49,795 nucleotides of DNA from VYFG01 sp964403545 (GTDB taxonomy: Bacteria > Pseudomonadota > Gammaproteobacteria > Arenicellales > Poriferihabitantaceae), in NCBI GenBank assembly GCA_964403545.1, contig CAYOGN010000052.1, positions 1 to 49,795 on the forward strand, written 5' to 3'. The translations under genes and the position numbers were made by a program. Below the pieces are notes generated by a model, which worked only from the letters and a program-made list of their open reading frames with translations, had not been told where the DNA came from and ran no database searches. Of this stretch, positions 22,575 through 31,457 are shown piece by piece (position 1 is the first letter of the stretch; each line of letters starts with the position of its first letter).

Positions 22575-24245
22575 TTATTGGCCAAATTTTTCGAAGCGAA
22601 TTTTTCGAGCCATTTCACAGGCCTCTTCTATCTTTCCATTGCAGGCCTTTTCAGCAGCCACTATTGCCTTGTCAAATCTTCCCCAGTGGTTTTCAATCTT
22701 GGCAAGCACATTACAGGATTCAGGCCAGTTCAGCTCACAACCCCGAACGGCAAAGTTTTGTGCGCGGGAGATTCGGTGCAGCCGTGCTTCGCCAAGACTT
22801 GCCAAAACACAGGACTCTCCATGATTCAAGTCACAGCCGGTGCTGCCCGCACTGATCTGCTTTTGGTAATCGTTATCCGCCTCTGCCACTTTTGCAAGTA
22901 ACGCACATCCCTCCGGTATTTCAAGCTCGCAAGCTCGCTCAAACGCTGACATTTCCCCGCTACGATTCCCTGCCATTGAGGCTATTTGGCCAAGTTGAAG
23001 ACAGGAAGCACCAGAATCAGATTCGCAGCCCCGGGTGGCAAATTGTCGAGCCAGATCAACGTGCTTCAATCCCAGTTCCAGTTGCGCACCAATTTCACAG
23101 GCGGTAGTATATTTCAACTTGCAGCCTGTTTGTGCCGCTTCAATCGCTTTCGCCGTGTTTCCCTTTTGTTCCTGTATCTTTGACAGGATGAAACAGGAAT
23201 ATCCATCCCCTGATTTACAGCCAAGTGATGAAAGCCTGGAACCCAGATCCAGATCTCCGGCTTTGGAGGCTTCTAATGATGCCGGGGCACAGGATGCGGC
23301 TTTGCCATCCTCACACTGAAGCCTGAGTTTTACATTTGATCTGAGTTTTTCGGATTGAGTAGTGAAATCTACTTCCTGCTTTGCAACAAGATCAGTAATC
23401 GCCATGGTCACATTTCTCAAGCTGCCGGAATAGTTCCCGTATACTGCCGCAACATCAGTGTCCAGCCTCGTTGTATTGACCGCAAAATTCTTCGAGGCAC
23501 GATCCTGTTCCAGTTTCTTTTTATACAACTTATGCGCGTCTTTTCGCCACGCCCAATACGTGGTCTCGCCAGTACCGACCCTGGCAGCAAATAATTTTGT
23601 TTGTGGGGCGAGCAACTGATCGGCTTCAATTTGTTGTAATTCCTGCGAAATTACCAGTGCTTTTTCGGTTGCCTGTTCCGTGGTTGCTATCTCTCCCGGT
23701 GTTCCCAGATGAATGCCTAAAATAGCCCTGTGGTTCCGATCGAGGGACTTTTTTGGCATCCACTTGATGAGTTTTGAAACCTTTTCGGCGACACCGACCC
23801 AGGCGTCTGCAAAAGGATCTCTCTGTTTTTCAATTTGTTTCTTTATCTTTCTTTTCTTGATCTTGAACTGGTACAGAAGCTTTTTGTCGCCGAGCAACGT
23901 TGAACCATCGGGTGCGAGAATATCAAACGCCAACTCGAGCCGGTCTGCTGTAGATTTTGAAATTTCACCGCTTACAATTATGTCAACGGTACTTCCGCCA
24001 GGAACCAGATAGGCACCGGAGATTCGCTTCGTTACCGAGAGCTTTTCAATGAGCTGTTTCGCAAAATAGTAACGTTCAAACCGGGTCAGTACATCGTCTT
24101 CTTTGTCCACCGGAATCAAAAAAGGTAAAACACCGACAGTGGCAGCGGTATCCCCTGATTTTGCCGCTAGCGGTGTAATTGACAAAGTGAATGCCAATAT
24201 CAGCAGGGCAGCCTGGTACAAGGGGGATCGGAAAGTCTTTTCCAT
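22575..24245 (-). CDS. Exported protein with eight Cys-x7-Cys 32-residue repeats (Sel1/Hcp-like)
   Basis: 556 residues with a signal peptide (about 1-29). The N-terminal part (about 34-165: VGVLPFLIPVDKEDD, then VDIIVSGEISKSTADRLELAF) resembles TolB-like/FlgO-type nucleoside-fold domains of envelope proteins, a tentative match. A helical region follows (about 190-300). From residue 311 to 543 there are eight helical repeats of exactly 32 residues, each with a C-x7-C pair: C311/C319, 343/351, 375/383, 407/415, 439/447, 471/479, 503/511, 535/543. This matches the disulfide-stapled Sel1-like repeats of Helicobacter cysteine-rich proteins, implying an oxidised periplasmic location. Partner and function are unknown. 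The gene stands alone between convergent and same-strand neighbours. Confidence 0.8.
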   Translation of the reverse strand: MEKTFRSPLYQAALLILAFTLSITPLAAKSGDTAATVGVLPFLIPVDKEDDVLTRFERYYFAKQLIEKLSVTKRISGAYLVPGGSTVDIIVSGEISKSTADRLELAFDILAPDGSTLLGDKKLLYQFKIKKRKIKKQIEKQRDPFADAWVGVAEKVSKLIKWMPKKSLDRNHRAILGIHLGTPGEIATTEQATEKALVISQELQQIEADQLLAPQTKLFAARVGTGETTYWAWRKDAHKLYKKKLEQDRASKNFAVNTTRLDTDVAAVYGNYSGSLRNVTMAITDLVAKQEVDFTTQSEKLRSNVKLRLQCEDGKAASCAPASLEASKAGDLDLGSRLSSLGCKSGDGYSCFILSKIQEQKGNTAKAIEAAQTGCKLKYTTACEIGAQLELGLKHVDLARQFATRGCESDSGASCLQLGQIASMAGNRSGEMSAFERACELEIPEGCALLAKVAEADNDYQKQISAGSTGCDLNHGESCVLASLGEARLHRISRAQNFAVRGCELNWPESCNVLAKIENHWGRFDKAIVAAEKACNGKIEEACEMARKIRFEKFGQ

Positions 24246-24377
24246 GGCGTATTATACTTCGTGAAAAGTAATTTTCTCCTGCCTGATACCGAACCGCTAA
24301 AAAATCAGGATCATCGGATCACCGACCATCAATTGGGCCAACTACCTGAAGTGCAGTAACATATATTCCGAGCCCAC

Positions 24378-25085
24378 TCAAAGTCCCTGGCTGATACCAA
24401 CATACTTATGCAGCAAGGCATGATTATCATCCAGTTGATCAACACCGACTATCTCCCCAACGTGCCCGTTTTCTATAAAGGCCACACGATCCGCAACCGG
24501 TAATACGGCTTCAACCCGTTGTTCCACCAGAAGAATTGCCACCCCCTGGTTCCTGAGAGTCAACACGACTTCCCGTATGGTCGCAATCATCGACGGCATT
24601 AATCCCTCGGTAGGCTCATCAAGCAAGAGTAATTTTGGTTCAAGGCAAAGGGCGCGTGCCATTGCCAACATTTGTTGTTCACCACCACTCAGGGTTCCTG
24701 ATTTCTGGTCGAGACGCTCCGCCAGTGATGGAAACAGGGTGATGGCATCCTGTATGGTATGGGCAGTTCCAGACCCGGCCATCAGACCGATTTCCAGATT
24801 TTCCGCTACCGAAAGTTCAGCAAATAGCCTTCGTCCCTGAGGCACATAACCGACGCCGTGTCCGGGGATCTTGTGGGTCGGAATAGTTACAATCTCCACA
24901 CCATTGAGCTTCACCGAACCAGTCCGGTGTACTAATCCCATGATTGACTTGAGCGCAGTGGTTTTGCCTGCTCCATTGCGTCCAAACAAGCAGAGCACCT
25001 CTCCCGCGTTCAATTCCAGGCTGAAATTCCTTAGCACCTGGACAGCACCGTAGTACGAATCAAGGTTTTCAATTTTCAGAATCAT
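24378..25085 (-). CDS. livF: Branched-chain amino acid/amide-type ABC transporter ATP-binding protein (LivF-like)
   Basis: 235-residue ATPase of the HAAT uptake family. Seen: Walker A GRNGAGKTT (about 35-43), the Q-loop region YVPQGRRLF (about 80-88), signature LSGGEQQMLAMARAL (about 133-147), Walker B LLLLDEPTEGLMP and the H-loop region as VEQRVE (Gln in place of the usual His, as is common in LivF). Last gene of the five-gene transport operon; its start overlaps livG by 4 bases. The symbol reflects family only, since the substrate may be an amide, urea-like compound or branched-chain amino acid. Confidence 0.92.
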   Translation of the reverse strand: MILKIENLDSYYGAVQVLRNFSLELNAGEVLCLFGRNGAGKTTALKSIMGLVHRTGSVKLNGVEIVTIPTHKIPGHGVGYVPQGRRLFAELSVAENLEIGLMAGSGTAHTIQDAITLFPSLAERLDQKSGTLSGGEQQMLAMARALCLEPKLLLLDEPTEGLMPSMIATIREVVLTLRNQGVAILLVEQRVEAVLPVADRVAFIENGHVGEIVGVDQLDDNHALLHKYVGISQGL

Positions 25086-25840
25086 GGTTCGACTGGAGAT
25101 TCCCCGAGATAGGCCGCCTGGACTTCGCTGTTTGCCTGGATTTCTTCGGCGGTTCCCTGGGCCAGTACCCGGCCACGTTCAAATACAGTTATTCGGTGGG
25201 CCAATGACATGACCACAGCCATATTGTGTTCAATTAATAGTACTGTGGTCGTTCGATTAATCTGTTGTACCAATTGGCAAAACCCATCTATTTCTCCATC
25301 TGAGAGTCCCTGGGTTGGTTCATCCAGGATCAGTAACATCGGATTCATTGCCAACCCCATAGCTACTTCCAGTAAACGCTGATGCCCGTATGCAATTTCT
25401 CCCGCACGCTCGTGTTGCAAATGAGATATTCCAACCTGTTGCAGCGCGATGGCCACGAATTCCTGTACCTCAACCGGATTTTTTTCATCCGGGTTGGCCT
25501 GAAATCGGTTTTGTACCGCAATGGCGACATTTTCGAATACGTTGAGGTTTGGAAAGATGCTGGTAATCTGAAAAGTGTAAGCAATGCCCCGGCGCGCACG
25601 CTGATAAACAGGGAGTCTGGTGATGTCCTGGCCGCGAAATTCAACGGTTCCGGCGGTTGCTTCAATGCGCCCGGACAAGAGACTGACAAAGGTAGTTTTG
25701 CCCGCTCCATTGGGCCCGATGATGGCACGAATCTCGCCCTGCGCGATATCGAAATCCACATTGTCCACCGCTTGCAGACCACCAAAAGTCCTCGATAAAT
25801 TTCGCGCGCTCAAGAGGTTTATCGTAGCCACGGCCACCAC
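25082..25840 (-). CDS. livG: Branched-chain amino acid/amide-type ABC transporter ATP-binding protein (LivG-like)
   Basis: 252-residue ATPase. Seen: Walker A GPNGAGKTTFVSLL (about 42-55), AYTFQITSIFPNLNVFENVAIA (about 91-112), the degenerate LivG-type signature IAYGHQRLLEVAMGLAMNP (about 157-175), Walker B LLILDEPTQGL and H-loop IEHNMAVVMSLA. It overlaps livM by 22 bases and livF by 4 bases, indicating tight translational coupling. It pairs with LivF as a heterodimeric engine at the cytoplasmic face of the permeases. Confidence 0.92.
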   Translation of the reverse strand: MVAVATINLLSARNLSRTFGGLQAVDNVDFDIAQGEIRAIIGPNGAGKTTFVSLLSGRIEATAGTVEFRGQDITRLPVYQRARRGIAYTFQITSIFPNLNVFENVAIAVQNRFQANPDEKNPVEVQEFVAIALQQVGISHLQHERAGEIAYGHQRLLEVAMGLAMNPMLLILDEPTQGLSDGEIDGFCQLVQQINRTTTVLLIEHNMAVVMSLAHRITVFERGRVLAQGTAEEIQANSEVQAAYLGESPVEP

Positions 25841-26796
25841 CTGTCTCTGACTGTGCCAAGAATACCTTTGGGAAAATAAAGCACCAGGAAAATAAGAACA
25901 AACCCTGTAACCAGCAAATATGCAGCCGTATAGTTACTGGCAATATCAACCAGATAAAACATCAGGAAGGCGCCAAGCATCGGCCCAAGAACGGTGCCGG
26001 GCCCGCCCAGTAGAGTAAATAACAGGGCGTCAATAGAATATTGAATGGTAGCGAAGGAAGATCCGATATAGGCAAAAAGTAGTGCGTAGGTGGATCCGGC
26101 GGCGGCCGACAGGGTGCCGGAAATAACCAGCGCCTTCAGCTTGATCGCAAAAGTGTTATAACCGAGCATTTGGGCGCGAGGCTCATTTTCTCGAATAGCA
26201 ATCAGGGCGCGCCCTGTTTTCCCTCTTACCAAACGGTAAATGATCACCATAGAGATGGTCAGTAATGCCAGCGACAGGTTGTAGCGGGTGGTTGGACTGG
26301 TGAGGTCGATGGTGTTGCCGAAAACAGCAAAACTTCTCGCTGCTTTTGGCAAAACCAGGCCCTCATCACCTCTGGTATAAGTTGTGAAATAGAGCGTGCC
26401 CAGGTAAGCGACCTGGGAAAACATCATGGTCACAATCATAAACGCCACCCCGGTAGTGCGTAAGGCCACCAGGCCCACAAGTAAGGACAACGATGCGCCT
26501 GCCAAAATACCGCTGAAAAACGCCAGCGGTACACTCCACCCCAGGTGATAGACAGTCAATCCTGCCCCATACAGTCCAGCCCCAAAAAACATCGCATGGC
26601 CCAGGCTAAGCAATCCGGTGTAGCCGAACAAAACATTATAGCCCATGGCAAATACTGCCAGGATCATGATTCGTGTCACCGTGAGTCGATGATATTCAGG
26701 CAACAGAAACTGGAGTAGAAACAATATCCCGATGACCCCGAGATGGATTGCAATTACCCTGGCATTTGAATAGTTGTCCTTACTCACCGGCATCAT
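25819..26796 (-). CDS. livM: Branched-chain amino acid/amide-type ABC transporter permease (LivM-like)
   Basis: 325-residue inner-membrane permease with about nine to ten hydrophobic segments. Seen: the family block NVLFGYTGLLSLGHAMFFGAGLYGAG (about 54-79), and the coupling-loop region ALIAIRENEPRAQMLGYNTFAIKLKALVISG (about 196-226) that contacts the ATPase, then LFTLLGGPGTVLGPMLGAF. It starts with a 4-base overlap with livH. Together the two form the heterodimeric membrane channel. Confidence 0.92.
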   Translation of the reverse strand: MMPVSKDNYSNARVIAIHLGVIGILFLLQFLLPEYHRLTVTRIMILAVFAMGYNVLFGYTGLLSLGHAMFFGAGLYGAGLTVYHLGWSVPLAFFSGILAGASLSLLVGLVALRTTGVAFMIVTMMFSQVAYLGTLYFTTYTRGDEGLVLPKAARSFAVFGNTIDLTSPTTRYNLSLALLTISMVIIYRLVRGKTGRALIAIRENEPRAQMLGYNTFAIKLKALVISGTLSAAAGSTYALLFAYIGSSFATIQYSIDALLFTLLGGPGTVLGPMLGAFLMFYLVDIASNYTAAYLLVTGFVLIFLVLYFPKGILGTVRDRWWPWLR

Positions 26797-27674
26797 CGAG
26801 ACTTGACCCCAAACAGGCCTTCTGGTTTGAACACAAGAATAAACGCAACCAGGGTAGTCGACACCATTTTTGCCAGGGTTGGGGAGAAGAACACGGAAAT
26901 AATACCATCGCTCATGCCGATCAAAATGGCTGCTACCACGGTGCCCCGAATACTGCCGAGGCCGCCAACAATAACCACAATAAACGACAGTAACAATGGA
27001 TCAAGTCCCATAAGATAATGCGCCTGGCGTATGGGTACTACCAATACCGCACCAATTGCTGCGAGCATGGCACCGACAGCAAACACCATCGCATAGACAC
27101 GTTCCACTGGAATACCAAATGATTGGGCCATCTCACGGTCGTACTGGGTGGCCCGCATCATCAGCCCGATTCGGGTGCGGGTGATCACGTACCAGGCGCC
27201 GAGCAATATCAAAATAGAGGCGACGATGACCAGCAGCTTATAACCGGAGTAACCAAACCAGGGAAACTGTATCCGAAAATAAAACGGTGGGTCTACCGGC
27301 CTTGCATCCGGGCCATAGGTAAGTAACACCGTTTGCTGGATGACATACAAGATGCCAATGGTCGCTACAATGGTTGCTTCTGGGTCGTAGTCAAGACGCT
27401 TGAGTATGAACAAATCAGCGCAAAGCGCGGTGAAGCCGACCAGAACAGGAGCAATTAGCAAAGCCGCCAGGAAACCAAGGGCAGGGTTGCCGGATATCAG
27501 GCTGGTAATCCACCAGGCCAATACTGCGCCCAACATATAAAACTCACCGTGGGCAACGTTCACTACCCGCATCACACCGAATACCAATGATAGCCCGAGC
27601 GCAGTCAGGCAAAGAACTGCCGCTTGAACCAGCCCTTCAAGGCTGGCGAGAAACAGGAATGGGCCGAAATCCAA
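26793..27674 (-). CDS. livH: Branched-chain amino acid/amide-type ABC transporter permease (LivH-like)
   Basis: 293-residue permease with about eight helices. Seen: ALGLSLVFGVMRVVNVAHGEFYMLGAVLAW (about 21-50), a hallmark of LivH, the coupling region MRATQYDREMAQSFGIPVERVYAMVFAVGA (about 173-202), and FIVVIVGGLGSIRGTVVAAILIG near the end. It follows the binding-protein gene by 145 bases, a gap that contains a strong hairpin. It then overlaps livM by 4 bases. Confidence 0.92.
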   Translation of the reverse strand: MDFGPFLFLASLEGLVQAAVLCLTALGLSLVFGVMRVVNVAHGEFYMLGAVLAWWITSLISGNPALGFLAALLIAPVLVGFTALCADLFILKRLDYDPEATIVATIGILYVIQQTVLLTYGPDARPVDPPFYFRIQFPWFGYSGYKLLVIVASILILLGAWYVITRTRIGLMMRATQYDREMAQSFGIPVERVYAMVFAVGAMLAAIGAVLVVPIRQAHYLMGLDPLLLSFIVVIVGGLGSIRGTVVAAILIGMSDGIISVFFSPTLAKMVSTTLVAFILVFKPEGLFGVKSR

Positions 27675-27707
27675 GAGTGTTTTTTAACCTGCACTAACAA
27701 AGCCGTA

Positions 27708-27732
27708 GGCGATAAACCATTGGTCTATCGCC
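27708..27732 (-). promoter_or_regulatory. Intercistronic hairpin between the binding-protein and permease genes
   Basis: An 11-bp stem (27708-27718 with 27722-27732, one G-U pair in minus-strand RNA) closes on a 3-base loop. No T-tract follows. This is the position of mRNA-stabilising or partially terminating hairpins that keep a binding protein in excess over its permease. Confidence 0.65.
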
Positions 27733-27819
27733 CCCGGCTATTGTTTTTATAAAGACAAGCTAACTGAATCCATGGTGATCACATGGAGTAAGCACTGGCC
27801 TTGCAAAGGCTATTATGGG

Positions 27820-29133
27820 CTATAACGCCATCGTGGTGTAGTCCGCTTCCGGTTCATACATGCCGTCTTCGATTGCGGTGGTATGGACCACATTCAGCCT
27901 GCTACCTTCTACTTTGGAAATATATTGATGGCCGAAACACTGGTGTATCTTGCCATTAAATATTTTTTTGCCCTGAGGATGATCACGCCCTTCTTCGAAA
28001 GTTGTCAAGGATTCCATGGCTTCAACAAAGCCCTGTTTGTCGGCAGCCGTTTGTCCACTATAGCCACTCAATTCCATTGCCTGTTTGATTACAAATAGAC
28101 TTTCCCAGCAGCCGAACATATGAGCATAGGTGGAAATATCCTTTGGATCAGCAATACTGGCGCCATTATTATCAACCCCTACGGCCTTGCGGTAAAATTT
28201 GTCATGGACGGTCTGATTGGCCTGGGCGTACCTCGGGTTGCCTTCCCAGAAATGGGTGCCTTCAAGGTATTCCAGCTGCGGCGTCGCAAGATCTACCGCT
28301 TCCAGTGAATCGATAAAGCCAAAAATTTCGGGCCGACTAGTGCCAAAGTGCTGGCCCAGCTCTTTGACAAAAGTGAGAACCCCGGGGCCCACCATCACGT
28401 GATAAAGCACTTCCGTAGCGCTCGGGATGCGTGGAAAATAGCGGGTGAAAGAGGATTCTGTGGGTGGAATAGGAATCAGTTCCAGCACTTCGCCGCCCTG
28501 GGCCTTGATCGCCGCGGAAAAATAATCACGGTGATCGTGGCCAAAGGCAAAATCAGGATAAATCATGGTGATTTTCTTGCCAAGATTCTGCGAAATCCAC
28601 GGCGCCATGGAAATTACCTGGGATTTTACATCGGTAATTCCGGGTTGAAAAACATAACGATTCAGTTTTCCCGACGCAACGTGATGTCCCTCTGAAACAA
28701 CCACATACGGCAATTTCAATTCGCCAGCACGAGGGGAAGACCCTATCACGACGTGGGAGAATAAGGTGCCATAGGCAACATCGACTTTGTGCAGGGTGGC
28801 AAATTTTTCCACCACTTCTGCACCACGCTTGGGGTCGGTGCCATCATCTTCGATAATAAGCTCAACAGGACGGCCATTAATGCCACCGTCTTCATTAATC
28901 AGTTTGATCCCGGCTGTCGCTACGCGCTCATACCATCTTCCATAAGAGGCGCCGATACCGGTGCGATGGAGCTGCATCCCGATTTTTATGGGTTCGCTGG
29001 ATGCCGAATGGGCCACCCGGGCAATGCCGGGCGCGATTTGTGATGCAAGCCCGGCACCGGTTACCACACCAAGCTGTTTAAGAGTGGAACGGCGTTTCGG
29101 GTTAAACGTTGGTTTGTTGTCTTTAATTGTCAT
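27820..29133 (-). CDS. ABC transporter substrate-binding protein, HAAT family (probable Tat export)
   Basis: 437-residue periplasmic binding protein of the Leu/Ile/Val-amide-urea type (Peripla_BP_6). The N-terminus carries PKRRSTLKQLGVVTGAGLASQIAPGIA (about 12-38), a twin-arginine-like signal with RR, polar STLKQ and a modest hydrophobic core. Seen: IKIGMQLHRTGIGASYGRWYERVATAGIKLINEDGGINGRPVELIIEDDGTDP (about 50-102), the classic HAAT first-lobe pattern. A good GAGGAGA ribosome-binding site lies 6 bases before the ATG. It heads the transport operon behind its own promoter (29205-29234). The ligand is not deducible; the long mature form fits amide or urea binders as well as amino acid binders. 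Confidence 0.9.
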   Translation of the reverse strand: MTIKDNKPTFNPKRRSTLKQLGVVTGAGLASQIAPGIARVAHSASSEPIKIGMQLHRTGIGASYGRWYERVATAGIKLINEDGGINGRPVELIIEDDGTDPKRGAEVVEKFATLHKVDVAYGTLFSHVVIGSSPRAGELKLPYVVVSEGHHVASGKLNRYVFQPGITDVKSQVISMAPWISQNLGKKITMIYPDFAFGHDHRDYFSAAIKAQGGEVLELIPIPPTESSFTRYFPRIPSATEVLYHVMVGPGVLTFVKELGQHFGTSRPEIFGFIDSLEAVDLATPQLEYLEGTHFWEGNPRYAQANQTVHDKFYRKAVGVDNNGASIADPKDISTYAHMFGCWESLFVIKQAMELSGYSGQTAADKQGFVEAMESLTTFEEGRDHPQGKKIFNGKIHQCFGHQYISKVEGSRLNVVHTTAIEDGMYEPEADYTTMAL

Positions 29134-29204
29134 TTTAGTTTCTCCTCGTGAATGGAATTCCGGGTGCCCTGTAGAAGTACCCTGATATGTGAAATATCCT
29201 GATT

Positions 29205-29234
29205 AGTATATTCTATACGGGCTGCGACCGACAA
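29205..29234 (-). promoter_or_regulatory. Promoter for the ABC transport operon
   Basis: On the minus strand TTGTCG (29234-29229), an 18-base spacer and TATACT (29210-29205), about 70 bases before the binding-protein start. The spacer also holds a TATAGA that could act as an alternative -10. Confidence 0.5.
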
Positions 29235-29270
29235 AGGTTAGATTTATCGAAGGATTGTAGTGACTTTCTA

Positions 29271-30461
29271 TCACATTGAAATGGTACTGGCGAGTCGATG
29301 GGCAGTCAGATAAAGTAAAAGCGCAATGACTGCAATCCCGACAAGCAAGGGTAGAACCAGATCATAGCCGCCAATTCCCCACACCACGGAACCGAGAAAC
29401 GGGGCCGAAGCGGAGCCGGTCAGGTATAGCGCTGCCAGTGCCCCTGATTTGGCGCCAAAATTTTGATCACCCAATATTTCACGGGTGATCACAGGCCTGA
29501 TTATGCTGACGATGCCGTAACTGCCACCATACAAAATAACAAATCCGACCAGTAACGCCGGTGTTGACGCGGATCCCATGAGCAGCAGGATAGAAGACCC
29601 CATCAGGATAAAGCAGGTAATCGCAATGCCATGATTGGAGACATGTTTTTCCGCTGCCATCATGGCCAGTCTTCCGGCTACCTGCATCGGGCCGATAAAA
29701 GATGCGGCCATTATAGCAACATCAATATGTATTCCCCGATCAAAAAGAATGGGTAACAAATGATGCAGGGTAACGCCATGCAACAATCCCCCCAGGGCAA
29801 ATCCCAGGGCGAGAAACCAAAATACCGGTGTGGCCAGGAAGGCGTGGCGGTGTCTCTCCTGGCTGCCTGGCCTGGAAAAACTGGCATTGCCTGCCTGTTC
29901 TACCAGACTGGCTCCGATCCACATAAGTGGTGTGCCGACCACGATCACAATCAGCGCCAGGACCCGTAGTGAAGCGCGCCAGCCAAACGCTTCGGAAAGG
30001 GCATGTACAGTGGGAAAACTGATTGAGCTGGCAAAGCCGGCAATCAGAGTAACCAGAATTATGCCTTGCTTGGCATTGACGCCACGGGCGCGGGTAATCA
30101 GGGCAAAACAGGGCTCATACAGGCAACCGGCTAACGCCACTCCAATGGCTCCCCAAACCAGATAAAACCCGGTGAGCGTAGTAACGAAAGACAGAGTAAA
30201 TAAACACAGGCCACCGAGCATGGTGCAACCCGCCATCATTTGTGCCCCCTTACCGCTGTCGATCAATCGACCGGCAAAAGGCGAGCAAAGGGCCGAAACA
30301 AAAACTGCCAGGGTGATGGCTGCAGTCAGGTCTGCTTTTGACCAGCCCAATGATTGCTCCCAGCGCACCAGTAGAGCTGGAAAAACATAGTAGAGCCCGG
30401 CCCAGACCAGGGTTTGCCCGAGGGCGAGAAAAATAATCGGCCGGTCTCTGCTCATCGACAA
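29271..30461 (-). CDS. MFS transporter
   Basis: 396-residue major facilitator protein with about 12 hydrophobic segments. Seen: AGRLIDSGKGAQMM (about 64-77), a form of the loop 2-3 motif GxLxDRxG, plus LVWGAIGVALAGCLYEPCFALITR (about 100-123) and a mid loop (about 188-208) rich in Ser/Arg/His. It resembles the monocarboxylate/oxalate-type group (short MFS with 'LGWSKADLTAAITLA' near the N-terminus), but the substrate is unknown. It lies upstream of the ABC operon on the same strand, separated by the operon promoter, so it is probably transcribed separately. Confidence 0.88.
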   Translation of the reverse strand: MSMSRDRPIIFLALGQTLVWAGLYYVFPALLVRWEQSLGWSKADLTAAITLAVFVSALCSPFAGRLIDSGKGAQMMAGCTMLGGLCLFTLSFVTTLTGFYLVWGAIGVALAGCLYEPCFALITRARGVNAKQGIILVTLIAGFASSISFPTVHALSEAFGWRASLRVLALIVIVVGTPLMWIGASLVEQAGNASFSRPGSQERHRHAFLATPVFWFLALGFALGGLLHGVTLHHLLPILFDRGIHIDVAIMAASFIGPMQVAGRLAMMAAEKHVSNHGIAITCFILMGSSILLLMGSASTPALLVGFVILYGGSYGIVSIIRPVITREILGDQNFGAKSGALAALYLTGSASAPFLGSVVWGIGGYDLVLPLLVGIAVIALLLYLTAHRLASTISM

Positions 30462-30608
30462 TTAAATGGTTTGATAGAGATACCCCGAAAATTGAGCATA
30501 AACCTGCTATGGCTTTCAGGGTGATTCAGCGGGGACCCTTTGCGGTGACTGAAATTCTGCGATCCGTATAAGCCCCGCTATCTGGTATCTGTACTATTGC
30601 TGAAGTGA

Positions 30609-31235
30609 CTACCGGGTTCCATAGATGCGGTCTCCTGCGTCGCCGAGTCCCGGCAGGATATAGCCGTTTTCATTTAACTGTCGATCTACTGCTGCAGTAT
30701 AAATCTCTACATCCGGATGCGCTTCGTTAAAGGCATTTACCCCTTCCGGTGCTGCCAGCAGACAAACAAATTTCGTCCGCCCAACGCCACCTTCCTTAAG
30801 GCGGTTCAGCGCTGCAATGGCGGAATTTGCGGTAGCAAGCATAGGATCCACAACGATGGTAAGGCGATCGCCTATATCTTTTGGTACCTTGTAGTAGTAC
30901 TCCACAGCTGTCAGGGTTTCTGGATCCCGATAGATGCCGACGTGACCCACCCGGGCAGAGGGTATTAACCGCAACAGTCCATCCAGGAGCCCGTTGCCGG
31001 CCCGTAAAATCGAAACAAAACAGATTTTCTTGCCCTCGATCACTGGTGCCTCCATGGTTTCCAGGGGAGTATCAATGGTCTCGGTCGTGAGTTTAAGGTC
31101 ACGGGTTACTTCATATCCCAGCAACATGGCTATTTCATTGACCAGCTCGCGGAAGGTGCGGATCGAGGTGTCTTTGCGACGCATCAGGGTCAGCTTGTGC
31201 TGGATCAGTGGATGATTGACAATATTTATTTTCAT
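30609..31235 (-). CDS. upp: Uracil phosphoribosyltransferase
   Basis: Pyrimidine salvage enzyme making UMP from uracil and PRPP. 208 residues, full length. The start MKINIVNHPLIQHKLTLMRRKDTS was chosen because it aligns with the normal UPRT N-terminus; an extra 11-residue lead is possible from 31268. Seen: VSILRAGNGLLDGLLRLIP (about 70-88), the PRPP-binding VVDPMLATANSAIAAL (about 127-142), and the C-terminal uracil-binding GYILPGLGDAGDRIYGT. It is divergent from the nnr gene; no permease such as uraA lies beside it. A GC-rich inverted repeat (AGCGGGG 30528-30534 / CCCCGCT 30573-30579) lies downstream. Confidence 0.96.
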   Translation of the reverse strand: MKINIVNHPLIQHKLTLMRRKDTSIRTFRELVNEIAMLLGYEVTRDLKLTTETIDTPLETMEAPVIEGKKICFVSILRAGNGLLDGLLRLIPSARVGHVGIYRDPETLTAVEYYYKVPKDIGDRLTIVVDPMLATANSAIAALNRLKEGGVGRTKFVCLLAAPEGVNAFNEAHPDVEIYTAAVDRQLNENGYILPGLGDAGDRIYGTR

Positions 31236-31457
31236 TAACTTGAATTTGTGGAAATTATTGATTGGCACACAGCACCGGACTGTACATCAAACCACAACCA
31301 TCTGACAGGCGAACAACTCTAAATCGAAAATCTCGGGCCATTGAACCTGTAATCGTCAGTTGACCGCAAAAACCGTCGAACCCTGGGGTAAAATAACCCT
31401 GTCGCAGTTGCGTTTCAATAGTCGCACCATATTAACAATATCTATATTCCACACAAT

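Noticed and set aside
28217..28695. Plus-strand open frames antisense to the ABC transporter binding-protein gene.
   Set aside because: The minus-strand binding protein is complete and well conserved; these frames are shadows.
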